Assembly: GCA_963922205.1 (NCBI GenBank)
Contig: CAWUHX010000092.1
Location: forward strand, 930,001-994,000
Length of the DNA stretch: 64,000 nt
Direction of reading: 5' to 3'
Origin: Romanomermis culicivorax
Lineage: Eukaryota; Nematoda; Enoplea; Mermithida; Mermithidae
In this document: positions 24,401 to 36,400 of the stretch, one piece after another
How the letters are laid out: each line of letters opens with the position of its first letter
Position numbering within the stretch: the stretch's first letter is position 1
Program-made: the position numbers and the translations under genes
Notes under the pieces: model-generated
Told to the model about the DNA's origin: nothing
The model's database searches: none
Seen by the model: the letters and a program-made list of their open reading frames with translations, nothing else

Positions 24401-27400
24401 GTTTTGTAGTTGCGGCCATGGACCCTTGCGACCAAGGCTGATGTTTCGAAATCCTTCCGGAGAAGAATCTCATTTAAAAAAAAATTTTTTACCCTGCAAG
24501 GATTAAAAGGTGAAAGTCCTGCGGCTCTAAATGGCCACATCATGTTTATTTTTTACCTGTTGATCGCAATATGAACGAAGGAGTTGCTTCCGGCGCATAC
24601 CAACCATAAAATGTTGGTGAAGAAAGAAACTGACCAATGGGTATCTACGTATTGATCTATAGTGAACGTAATAGTCGTTGCAATGACCAAAGCGCACAAG
24701 AAGACTGCTTGAGCCAATATCTTTATGTCTCGGCGGCTATCCTTGGAGACCGATGGATTAGCCATACTACGCAGCTAAAAACTCTACAGAATGTAAATTC
24801 ACGAACTTTTCTACTTTTTAGAACTAACCTGACCCCTGATTTTGACAAAAATGAATGCGTACCATATGATCATGCCAATAACATTGCCTATATTATAGCC
24901 CATATGAATTATGATCACGTATTTTGTCCAATCCGTGCGAATATAAATGTAAGAATATCGGTTCAAATCGTAAACGAGATTCACTTTAGGGTTCATTAAA
25001 ATTGAAAGCCAGAAGACGCCGGCTAACCAGCAGCCCGCAAGTGACAAAGTAGTGGCTCTGGGCGAGAAGAAATATTTCACTCTTTCGGGCCAATAGATGT
25101 AAATGAACCTAAAATAAGACAATAAGGTCCATATTTCAGAAGGAGGAATAGCGCCATTTTAGAATAAAATCGGAATAAAGTAGGAATAAGTCAATAAATA
25201 AATATAGCTGTGATTTCAAAAAGCAAAATAAAAAAAGTCAGAATAAACCAGAAATAACGCCTTCATTTCTTTGTGACTTTATTTTTCGTATTTATACCTG
25301 CCAGGAGCAGATTTACAGTTCAAATAACTGTTGGTTCTCACCAAAAAATATGCAAGAAATCGATCTTGTTGAATTTTGGTTGATGTGGAAGAAAATCAAA
25401 GGCCAGAAGCTGTGATACAGAGACCATTTGATCGTCCAGACCTTTTCAAGATTTATGATGATGTGAAAGTTTTGCAAGGCCACCGTTCAACAAAATTAAA
25501 TCTTCGGAGATTGGTTGAAGTTTTAGCCCCTTATTTTCAACGGTCCACGCCATTTTGCATTATCGTAATTTACATATTCATTCATCACATGGTGCACGGA
25601 CAATTTTCATGACAAGTTGAAATAATTTTGATCATTCGTGCATGGTTTTGCAGATATTGATAATAAGAATCAGTGATATGTCAAAAAGGCTGTTCTGCTC
25701 GAGTCTTCGACCATACAGGTGGAGCTGCCTGAACAGTACGAGCAAATGTGGACTGCTGTCGAGTATCATTTTGATGCAGCTTTGCACATTTTTGTTGATA
25801 ATATTCGGCTTTAGTCTTTGAAGCTGTAATTTCTTCCTCCAAATCTTTTACTTTCAAATTCTGGATGTCTTCTTTCGGCTTTGTAAGCTTTACTGCCCAA
25901 CTTCCAAATAATTTTGACGTAATTCTAGCAAATTGGTTGCACCTTTTTTGATTATGCGCTATGGATCAATATCAGAATGCAACTTCTTTTTGGATTTTTC
26001 AAGATCTTGGGCAGAAGGACGCTTTGCTCTTCCATTTGAGTTGCCTTCTGATATACTGGTATTGGCTTCACTGGTATTAGATTTATTCGTCGTTAGAAAA
26101 ATAAATTCATAAAAGAATACGAAAAAAATATTATCATATTAATGTCTCTCTTTTAGATGAATTTTTACGCGTTGTTGTAAGGGCCAAACTTTCCAAGCTA
26201 TTCCTAGTTTATTCTGACAACCAATTTTCTTTTCAGAATACGACTTCACAATAAACGAAGAACAATACAATGCAGAATAAAGTCAATTTAGCTACTCAGA
26301 GTTTATTCTGGCATATTTTTATTCTACCTTCACTTATTCTCACTTTATTTCGCCTTCGGACCTAAAACGATTTTTCTGAAAGTTTCTAGTGAAATTTTCA
26401 GTCGATATATCATAAGTGCAATAATCAAAATAGGCACTATACCAGTGAAGTAACACTCTGTCATTAGATGGTAACATGGTAAGGCCATCCGGTTCGACAA
26501 TAGGCATTTGATTTTGAGCTAAAGAAGTTCGGTATATGTTCAGGTATGTTCAATGACACGGTCTTCGTTTCCAAATGACGCATCTATGAGTGTTGGGCAA
26601 AATAGGTACTGATTGGATGGGGCGATGTCACGGGAGTGATTGTGATTCCGGCTTTTGTACCATGGCTATGATCAATTTCTCTCAGAATTAGCACCAGGAA
26701 GGAAACAGATTCTCATTAAAATAACAAACAATCTATGCGCGCGTCGGCTTTTCTCGCGGACTGGCTGTGTAGCGTGCCAGGACTACAATTTGGAAAAAGA
26801 AAATGTTGGCATACCATGGACGGTCATCACCTGCCTGCAGATTCCTTTGAACTCCTTTGAGTTTTGAGGGTCATTTAGAAATGAATGAAGAGTATAGTCT
26901 GTTTTTTTATAAAATGTTTCCAAATAGAAAAGTGACACAAATCATTACTGTCGTCAAAAGCATTTACAAAGAGCTCTTACCGTAAAATTTTCCACTCAAA
27001 AAGTTGTCGAAGGTGTGGTCAGTATGCTGACAAATTACCAGCCCTTATATGATCTACTGTTTTTCAGAAAATCGTAAAAATCTGAAATACTACTTGCTTT
27101 CCACTTTCACTATTTAGAAGCATTTCAAGAAAAACAGACTATAGGTATAAGGTAAAGTGGGGTGACTTTGATCAGAGTATGGCATTTGATAACTATTTGA
27201 GATCAGCAGGTCATTTTTGCTGTGTAGACATGGACATAGACAGGGGGTTGTTTAGCGCACTCTGTAATTTTTAATCAAAACCATTGTCGACAACATGCAC
27301 CCGCTAATTATCGATGGAGCCACGACAAACAAACGCCTCCTACGTTTCTTCATTCGCTTAGAAAACGAGTTCAGATATGATGCCTCCAACCACTTCAAGA

Positions 27401-30400
27401 TGAGCACCCTCCACCGACTTACCCGCGATATGCCGAGCAACATGACTCAAGATATGACACGTTACGAAGACGCAAAAAATTTCCTCATGTTTCAACTAGC
27501 CCCAGATTGCAACCAAATGACCCTCAAAGGTGAGCTCGCGTCGATCACCCCCGAAGTCGGAGAGGAACTCGCCGCATTTTTGAGTAAGGTAATGACGTAT
27601 GTACAATTGTTGTAACAAGATGAGGATCAAACTTTCCGGCACAAACAAGTAATTGACACCTTTTTGACAAAAATGCCTGTTTTCTACCAATTAACAATCG
27701 GCCAGCAAGCGAAAAGTTTTACGAATGTCCAACAATTGGTCAACGCTGTCGCCAAAGCCCGTAGCATCCTCAACGCAATGAAAGCCAAAATAGGAACTGC
27801 AGAGGGGCCCATTCTCCTCAACCCAGCTGACCCGGAAATGCAGCCACCGAGGTCACCGCAGCCGTTCAATCGCCGTTTTGACTATCGCTGCAGTAGGGAC
27901 CAATCACAGGACTGCTATCGGGACTGCACACTTTCAACTGATCGCCGTCCGCAAACTTCGGCGCCGCCACCCAATAAATTCGTCTCTTTTCAACCGCCAC
28001 CGCTAGAACAATCTCCACAGCCACAACCGCGCACAGAGATGCTTCTGGAGCAATTGATTTAACGATACGACCGTGACCATGAAGAACGTAAATCACAGCA
28101 ACGTCCCGAAGAATTTTCATCTAATTCCCGACCACAAAGCCCTCACCACCAATCTCAACCCTGAGAGACTTACGCCAACCCCTTTGACCAATCTGCAAGC
28201 TGAGACCATTCCCCGCATCTCTCAATCAACAGGGCTCTGGTGTGACGCTCATAAGTCCCACACCCATAATACCCAAGACTGCATCTGGCTCAAACGACAA
28301 AACGCTCAATGAAACACTAGGCAAGATTTCAACTGTTCAACCCACGCCGCGACACCACCGCAAACTGATTTTGGGATCAATTCTAATGATATCGGTGGCC
28401 AATGAGATTGGAGACCATGCCTTGGAGCACCACCTCACAGAGGCTCAAATTATTTCCATGGCGCAAGGAATTATTTTTATGAAGGTAATACTGTAAATCG
28501 TCCGAATGATTTTGTTCAGAACACCTACGCCATCTACCCGAATCAACATTTTCCAGCACCATGGGAACAACACATTCACTATAATGCCATACCAGCCCTT
28601 CTAAAGAAATAGCGTCCGCCGCCCCCATAGTGAGTCCAGGAATCATTTGTTGGAATGCAACCAGCCATGCTTTCCGAGATCTTTCCGAGATTTCCGAGAG
28701 ATCTTTCCGAGTCATCAAAGACTTTCGTCCGCAAATACGCTTCCACGCAAGCTTTTCAAATTCCTATCAAACTTGGTGCTGTCAAAGCACACACGCTCAT
28801 GGACACTGGTGCTCAATGCTGCATATTGTCTTCAGGATTAGTCAAACGCGCTTTCGACAAACAATCACTCCAACTTCCGATATGTGGTAAAATCAAAGTG
28901 GCCGATGGAGCCATTGTCAATGCCCATGGTCCAGTAGTCGTTACAATGGAATCCACGTTCCATGAACATATGATCAAATGCGTAATCCTTGACAATGAAG
29001 GAAAGGATCAATGTATCATTGGCACGGATTTTCTCACCCATCCGAAAATCGACGCGATCTTAAACTTCAGAGAAAATTACATCGAAATTGATCTCAAAGT
29101 GATCGCTTCAGTCCGCCCGCAAACGGAATTATTTTTAAACGCCGCAAACAAAAACATTCTGGAAGAAACCCCGGAAGAGGAGCGAGTAAGTTTTCATGAC
29201 GATAAATCCGATATTTTCAGCCAACCTGAAGAAATCAAGGCCAAACAACCGATACGGCAGGCTCAACCTAGTCCACGCCAACTGCTAACTCAGCAGCTGG
29301 AGTTTATGGAGCTTGCCGAGCCTATTTTCCTTGTCACCCAAGTTTCATTTCGATCTCGCCACATTGCCAGCAATGGGTAAACAGCACCGTGTTCCCCACA
29401 ACAACAGCAACCATTCCAGACGTAATTGTTCAACCATTATCAACCAATAGTGTAGCCGCCAAACTCCCAATCGAAAACGCAATTGTCAACATCACCAACG
29501 GCCACTGTCTGCTGCTCTTTGTCAATAATACGCGGAATAGCATCAAACTCTGCCCAAACCAACTTATCGCAGTGGCAAAACACGCGCTTGGCAAGTAGCA
29601 ACCGCTGCCGCGGACTGCGATTTAACTGACCACAAACTGGCCACCCTTGATAACTTGCTCCCTTGTCACACCGACCAGCAAAAATTAGACTTTGCTTTGA
29701 ACAAGATGACCGCTAAAACCCGCATTACTGCAACTCAAAAAGCAAAGGCCCTCCGCATGCTACGACAAAACCCTGATGTTTTCAGCCTCCCCGGTGACAA
29801 ACCAACATTCACCAACGAATTGACTGTCAGCATCAACACTGGCACCGCGAAACCAGTATCCCCCCATTATTACCACGCGGCGATGGAACAAAGACCCATC
29901 ATCCGCCGCCATATTCAAGAAATGCTTGACAATGATTTTATCGAACAATTCCGCTCGCCCTGGGCTGCGCTGCTGTTCCTGGTAAAGAAAAAAGATGGAT
30001 CTTGGCAACCCATTGTCGACTACCATGGAATAAAGGATGTCATGCCTAGCGACAAATTCCTGATTCTGCACATTGATGACTACTTGGATGCAATGGGACA
30101 AGCAAAATTTTTTACCACACTCGATCTCAAAGCCAGGTACTGGCAGGTACCCCTTGACAACAACTCCCACCACAAAACAACCTTCATCTGCCAAGAAGGT
30201 TTGTTTCGATTCAAAGTTTTGCCATTCGCTTTGAAGAATGCACCCACCAAATTTCAACATTTGATGGAACAAATTCTCTGCCCATATATTTGGAAAATTT
30301 GTCTCATCTATATTGACGATATCATCATTTTCTCGAATTCATTTGAAGAACATCTTGAACATTTGCAAATCGTTTTTGACGTCCTCTGCGCAGCCAATCT

Positions 30401-33400
30401 CACGCTCCAGCCCGATAAATGTGAATTCCTGCCGCTGCAAATCAAATTTTTGGGACATCTTCTTAATGCCGATGGAATCGCTACTGATCCGGAAAAAGTC
30501 AAGGCTATCGCCAAATATGCATTCCTGACTACTGAGAAAGGTATGCAAAGTTTTTTAGGTTTAGTCCAATGGTGCAAGCGATTCATCCCCAAATTGGCAA
30601 CCTTGTCCAGTCCATTGTACAAAATCCTACGGAAAGACGCTCAATATATTGCCACGGAGAAACACCACACTGTGTTCGAAGGCATCAAGAAAGCCCTTAG
30701 ATCATCACCCTTCCTCTACTACCCAGTCTACGATAGTAAAGCTCAATTTGTCATCCTAACTGACGCCAGTACAACCACCATTTGAGCAATTTTATACCAG
30801 GAAAACGACAACAATCAATGGGTCATCCCCCCATACAAAGCCGCGTACTCAGCGACGCCGAAAACCGCTATAGTACAACAGAGTGCAAGTGCCTCGCTAT
30901 TGTGTACAGCTTCAGGATGTACCGCCATTACGTTTACGGCCAAAAAGTTATTGTTCGCATCGACCACAAGCCCCTCGAATGGCTCAAGAATGAAAAGCAC
31001 CGAAATTTGTGCCTTCAACACTTCGCCATCAACCTTCAAGATTACGACTACAAGGTTGAATATGTCAAAGGCAAAGACAACGCTTGTGCCGATTTTTTGT
31101 CCAGAAAAGATGAACGCGAGAAGCCACCCATCCTGAGCACTGAAGATTTATCCACCAAAAGTTTTGGAAAAAATTTTTGCTCCGCCGGTGCATTTTCGGA
31201 CGCCGACCTGATGGCACCAAATACACTCCCAGCAGCGGCCTCACCGCCCAAAGAAATCGACGTGGACATCAATGCTGTCACTCAAGCAACGACCAAAAAG
31301 ACCATCAGTCAACCAACACTTTCTAATTCCATGCCGTTGGTGGCCAATTATGCGCCACCTCCGGATGAAGCCATAACAATCGCCTCCCATGATGAAGTCT
31401 CACGAGCAAAGGCCGCCAATTCCGCCATAACCACAATCATTGCCTCTCTCCAAATCAACAATGCCCCGAAACGCCTGCCAATTTTCTTCACAGAAGACAG
31501 GCTTTTGTATCGACAAATCAAAGATATCAAGCAACTGGTTGTTCCTGCATCCATGGTGGATCAAACGCTTCACCATTTCCACTACGCGAAAATTTTGAAT
31601 CACCAAGGATCAAGCCGCACACTGGCAGCCACCAAAGCTCATTTTTTGTGGATGTACGCAAATGGATCAAGTCATGCAAGATTTGTCAATTGACAATGCT
31701 GCGCACATGGCCACCTCCGCCATTGTTGCCAATCCAGGGCAAGCACCCCTTTGAGATCATTGCCACCGATATTGTCAACATATCGCCAGTAGGTGAGAAA
31801 TGTCCTTACGTTATTGTTTTTCAGGATTATTTTACGAAATGGGTCTCCGCGCACCCCATACCTGACCAAAAGGCTTCAACAATCGTGGAATGCTTCATGA
31901 ACAACATCGTCCTCGCGCATGGCAGCCCACTTGTCCTTCTTTCCAATCAAGGTGGATGTTTCACATCAAAGCTCATGCAAGGTATTTGCGACCTACTCAA
32001 AATACAAAAAGTCAAAACAACGGCCTATCATCCCCAGTGCAACAGAATGGTCGAGTGTTTCAATCAAACGTTGATTGCCCAACCAAAGAAGTACACCGCC
32101 GAGGATCTGGACAATTGGGAATGCTACTTACTGTATGCTGTATTTGCCTATAACAACACACTGCACACCACTATGCCTCACTCGCCCTTCAGCTTATTAC
32201 CAGGCTACGAACACTGACCTTGTTCTTCTGTCCAACACACGATAAGCAAACAAAATCCAACCCGACTTCACTGGACCTTTTATTATCACGGACGCGTGCC
32301 GCCCAGCTGAAAACATCATCACCATTGATTCACTCGATGCACATGGCCAGCCGCAAACCATTTCCATGACGCGTTTGAAGCCATTCATACCACGCCCCGC
32401 CAAAGAAGCTTTTGAACTCAATATGAAATTGACCCCCCGTTGCCACCAATTCTGCAGGAGGTTGACAACATGTGGATTGAATGCGTCGCCACCAACCAAC
32501 CGCTCCACGATCGAACCTACCAGGGTACCCATTACTGTTATCACCTCTCCACCATTTTTAGTTTTTTAGAGGTGGATGGTGACTGGTTTTGACACTTAAC
32601 AACTTTCATGCCTTGGCCGCACTTTTGGCTTCCCCTTGTTCCACCGCCGAATATGCTTACGTTAACGATTTGTTGCTTGGCCATGCTCAAAACTTCGATC
32701 CAGCAATGCATACTGCCTTCTACAACTGTACGTGGTACGGCACTGACGGCAACCCCTGAACCCGCCTCACCGAATGGATGAACCGAATACCTGAGCAAGA
32801 GCCGTCTTTTGCAAGCGACCCCGGAACTTACATCTGCAACTGGTTTGCTCTACACCCGATCATCTTTGAGGAGGAATTCCACATGGAAACATTCGTCGAA
32901 CATATGGATGAATCAGATTACATGGCCAATCCTCATAGTTGTTTTCATTTCTACTGGACTTTGCTCAACATCATTGACTTTCAAAATCGATTTTTGTTCC
33001 CCACGCCGGTGTATGCATAGTCCATGCGGACTACAGCCTCGGTGCACACGCTCACCACCGCCTTACTTCAGCAATAGACTTAGAGCCTGCTGACGAAGAG
33101 CTTTTGGAAACGCCGATTTTCGATTTGAATATAGCGAAGCTGCCGCTGTCAACCAACATGTCGGCTCTTCCTGCCCCCCTGCCACAGTCGATCTTACGGC
33201 GACAGTCACGCAAATAAATGATTTCTTGAAACAGACGCTTGACGAAATATCAACCCTCACCCCAGTGCCAATGGATGAATCTACCCCAGTCCAACCCACC
33301 GCCATGGACGCCGAAACAGATACCACCACGGATCAAACACTAACGGATATACCCTAAGAAACCACTGTCGACCAATCCATGTCCATGGACGTCATACCTG

Positions 33401-36400
33401 CAGAACCTGCAACAATGTTACCTCCGAAGCACCCGCCATGGACCCGCGCATTTACTTGGCCACTCCGGCAATGCTGCCCGGACCTCTGATTATTGCCACT
33501 GTTGCCGCTGCTAGGTATAGTGCCCCTGTTCGTTTTTTCACAACATATAATTTCAGATCAGCAATGGCAAGCATTGGCCGCAGCTCCCACTGCATATCAT
33601 TTTCCATCGCCGCTGCCCGGTATGCTGTTCCCTGAACATCATTGAATGGGTTATCCGGACACGCTTAAGGAAGAAATACAACATATTTTGCTGCCACAAC
33701 GGACGCCAGCTGCACCAGTTCTTCAAGTCACTCAACCAGCTTTGGTTATTGCTCAAGCAGTTGTACAGCTGCCCACCGCACTGCCACCACCGCCCGTCTC
33801 TCAACCACCACCGCCTGCGCCTCTATTGCTGCCGATGACGCCTATGGATGTTCAAACCCCACAGGCTCCCAGCACATCTGCGCCAGCTTTAGATCACCAC
33901 AGCCAACCCATTCCAGAACCCTGACGTTATGAACACTCATTGAAATGCAAGCAGCATCTTCAGGAAGAAGCCAAATACTGAAAGTCTCACAAAATGCGTA
34001 TGATGGATGAACCACGCACTCCACGAACGCCGCCACCCAGTACTTCGCATACTGAGTACGGCAAGACGCCCAGCAAAAGGACAACCTGTCACTGCGAACA
34101 ATGCAACCAACAGAAAGGTCGTGAAGAGGCCTGTCAAACTAACTCGCAGACTAGTGTGACGCCACAGCTGAAAGTCACGTCAACAAAAACAGCAGCGCTG
34201 GCAAAACAACTGCCACCTGCCCGCCAAGCCACTGTTCACGCCATGAGTCACACTCTTGTGACGACCACCACAGAAAAGAGACACAACACACACCCACTAC
34301 AAGCTATGACAGCCATCAACATGAACGCTGTAAGGATGCACCACCGCACCGCACACAAAGTGAGCAAACGCGCTAGGTGCACTCCACGGGTTTCTACAAA
34401 GACTGCGTACAAACACAGTTTCAGCCGATCACCACCGAAATTGACTGATTACATCAGCCCATTGCATCAAGACGCGGAAATCCAAAAATGCATGGAAGCT
34501 CTGAAAAATCGGCCAAAAATGGTGTTTAAAGTCCCGCTTCTGCCGCAGCCCCCATGGACGTGGAACCAGCCACGTCATCTTCAATGTCGCTGCCGTCCAC
34601 GGCCCCGACGTCCGCCACAGCCACTATCCTAACTCACACCACATTGCTGCCGCCTACGGCCCCAATGTCGGCTCAAACCACTACACCTGCTCTACCACCA
34701 TTGGTTATTATGACAGGACTGGTACTCAGAGTTGCCCAGCAGACCAGTACCGCGCAGCGATCCGAACCACATTTACCTAGTGAAGCAACCCGATTGCTAA
34801 ATTATACTCATTTCCAAACCATGGACTCGCTGCACGGCATTTTGTTGGCGATTCCCTGTCATCTGCCTCATATGGATCCATCTGTCGAGTTTTTCATGCT
34901 GCGAACCTTGCACAAAATGGTCTCGATCAATTTCTTTGGCGGCCTTGGTGTTCGTGTTACTATGGCCATTCACGTTCGCACGATGAATGCTTCTCTGGCC
35001 TTATCACACCACGTGCCAATGCTTCGCTGGCCTTATCGCACCACGTACGCACCATGTATCACACCACGTACCACTATTGCACCATGTACCAAGAACAACA
35101 ACTGCCCGTTTCGCCTGACATCGCTGCACTAATTCTGCGATGGGTCGCCAGTCTATGGGCCGAGGAGCTCGGCGTAGTCGATGCTGTGCACACCACTCAT
35201 CTAGCTCTCTTTCTGTACAAAGCATGCAGCCTGGACAATCCGTCGTGTCTGCTGCAAGCCTACAACACTGCTGTCGGTTTGATTGACAGCTGGATGGCCT
35301 ACCCGCAATACTCACCATTCGAACAACCACCGGAAATCGCCGATATCCAATGAATTTACTTTCAATACCACAGCAAAACCGACCATCCCATACCCCTGCT
35401 GCAGCGGCACAATTTCTCTGCCCGGTGGAACTTGCTGTCACTGTAACCGTTGCTGCCAACAGGGTTACCTTCGGCTCGCCCCTCTTTGATAGCTACGCAG
35501 CTGCCGCCCCGCGGTGTGAACCCTCTTTCACTGCTATGATTGCAAACCTTCACTTTGTTTTCCCGCTGCCGCGATACTGCCGACTACGGCCGCTATTCTC
35601 GCCATTCTCATTCTGTCCGTTTTGATGGTCATGACGATCCCGCAACCCCCATGGCTATCACAACAACCGCTACTGCCAGGAAAACCACAACCTCCGGGAC
35701 AATCATCAGCAATCTTGGTCTGCATCTGACACTCACCATCATTGCAGCCATTTATTTCAAGCTTTTGTACAGTAACATTTGTTTTTTTCTTTCTTCTTTG
35801 TTTTCGTTAACCTTGTTAATATCGGTTGTTTTGCTTTCTAATCTCCCTTTTGTGCTTTATTTTTTGTACTAGTATTCCCAGCGCACATGCAGCCGATGCT
35901 AAGACCACGAAGTAAGACAACTCGACTTGTTCTACTGCAACACGCCCCCATTTGTGCTGTTTTGTCCTTTCTGCCTTCCCCCCCTTGTGTCCATCTCATT
36001 ACCGCCGCCATCGTAGTGGCCAGCCTCACCCTCCCATCCGCATGGCCTCGTATGCTGGTGGGCTCCAGTATATCAGTGCCGATGGAGTGACAACGCGAGC
36101 TGCGGCGTTATTGAACTTAGGGCCTCGCTAATTGCAACCCGTGTTGGGAGGTCTCACCCTACACACCGTCCAAAATCGGCTCAAACAACTGCAATGACTC
36201 AGTTGGCCCCACTGTGTGATACTGAAGACCCCTTCGGCCACCCTGGTGATGGCCTGTAGTGGCAGTGCCCTTTCCCCTTGCATGTTTTGGTTATTTCTTG
36301 ACGATCCCTTAGGGCGATCTACCGCAAGGGGGGAGGGGTGTTGTAGTGTGTCTCCACTGATTTTCCCATATTTTGTCAATCGGCACATGAGGCCCACAAG

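Larger units (their letters stand above)
25130..26365. mobile_element. Degenerate PIF/Harbinger element (about 1.2 kb) in receptor B intron 1
   Basis: Both ends carry GAATAAA-rich sequence in opposite orientation: AGAAGGAGGAATAGCG with GGAATAAAGTAGGAATAAG at the left, and GGTCCGAAGGCG with AATAAAGTGAGAATAAG on the minus strand at the right. Inside are a transposase-like fragment (plus, 25376-25612) and an opposite-strand basic/coiled-coil fragment (25650-26090). Two divergent genes, a transposase and a Myb-like partner, are the usual Harbinger layout. An internally deleted relative lies at 40545-40757. Confidence 0.55.

Noticed and set aside
33640..33930. Host Pro-rich protein gene
   Set aside because: Continuous with the retroelement, before its polypurine tract, and interrupted in all frames.
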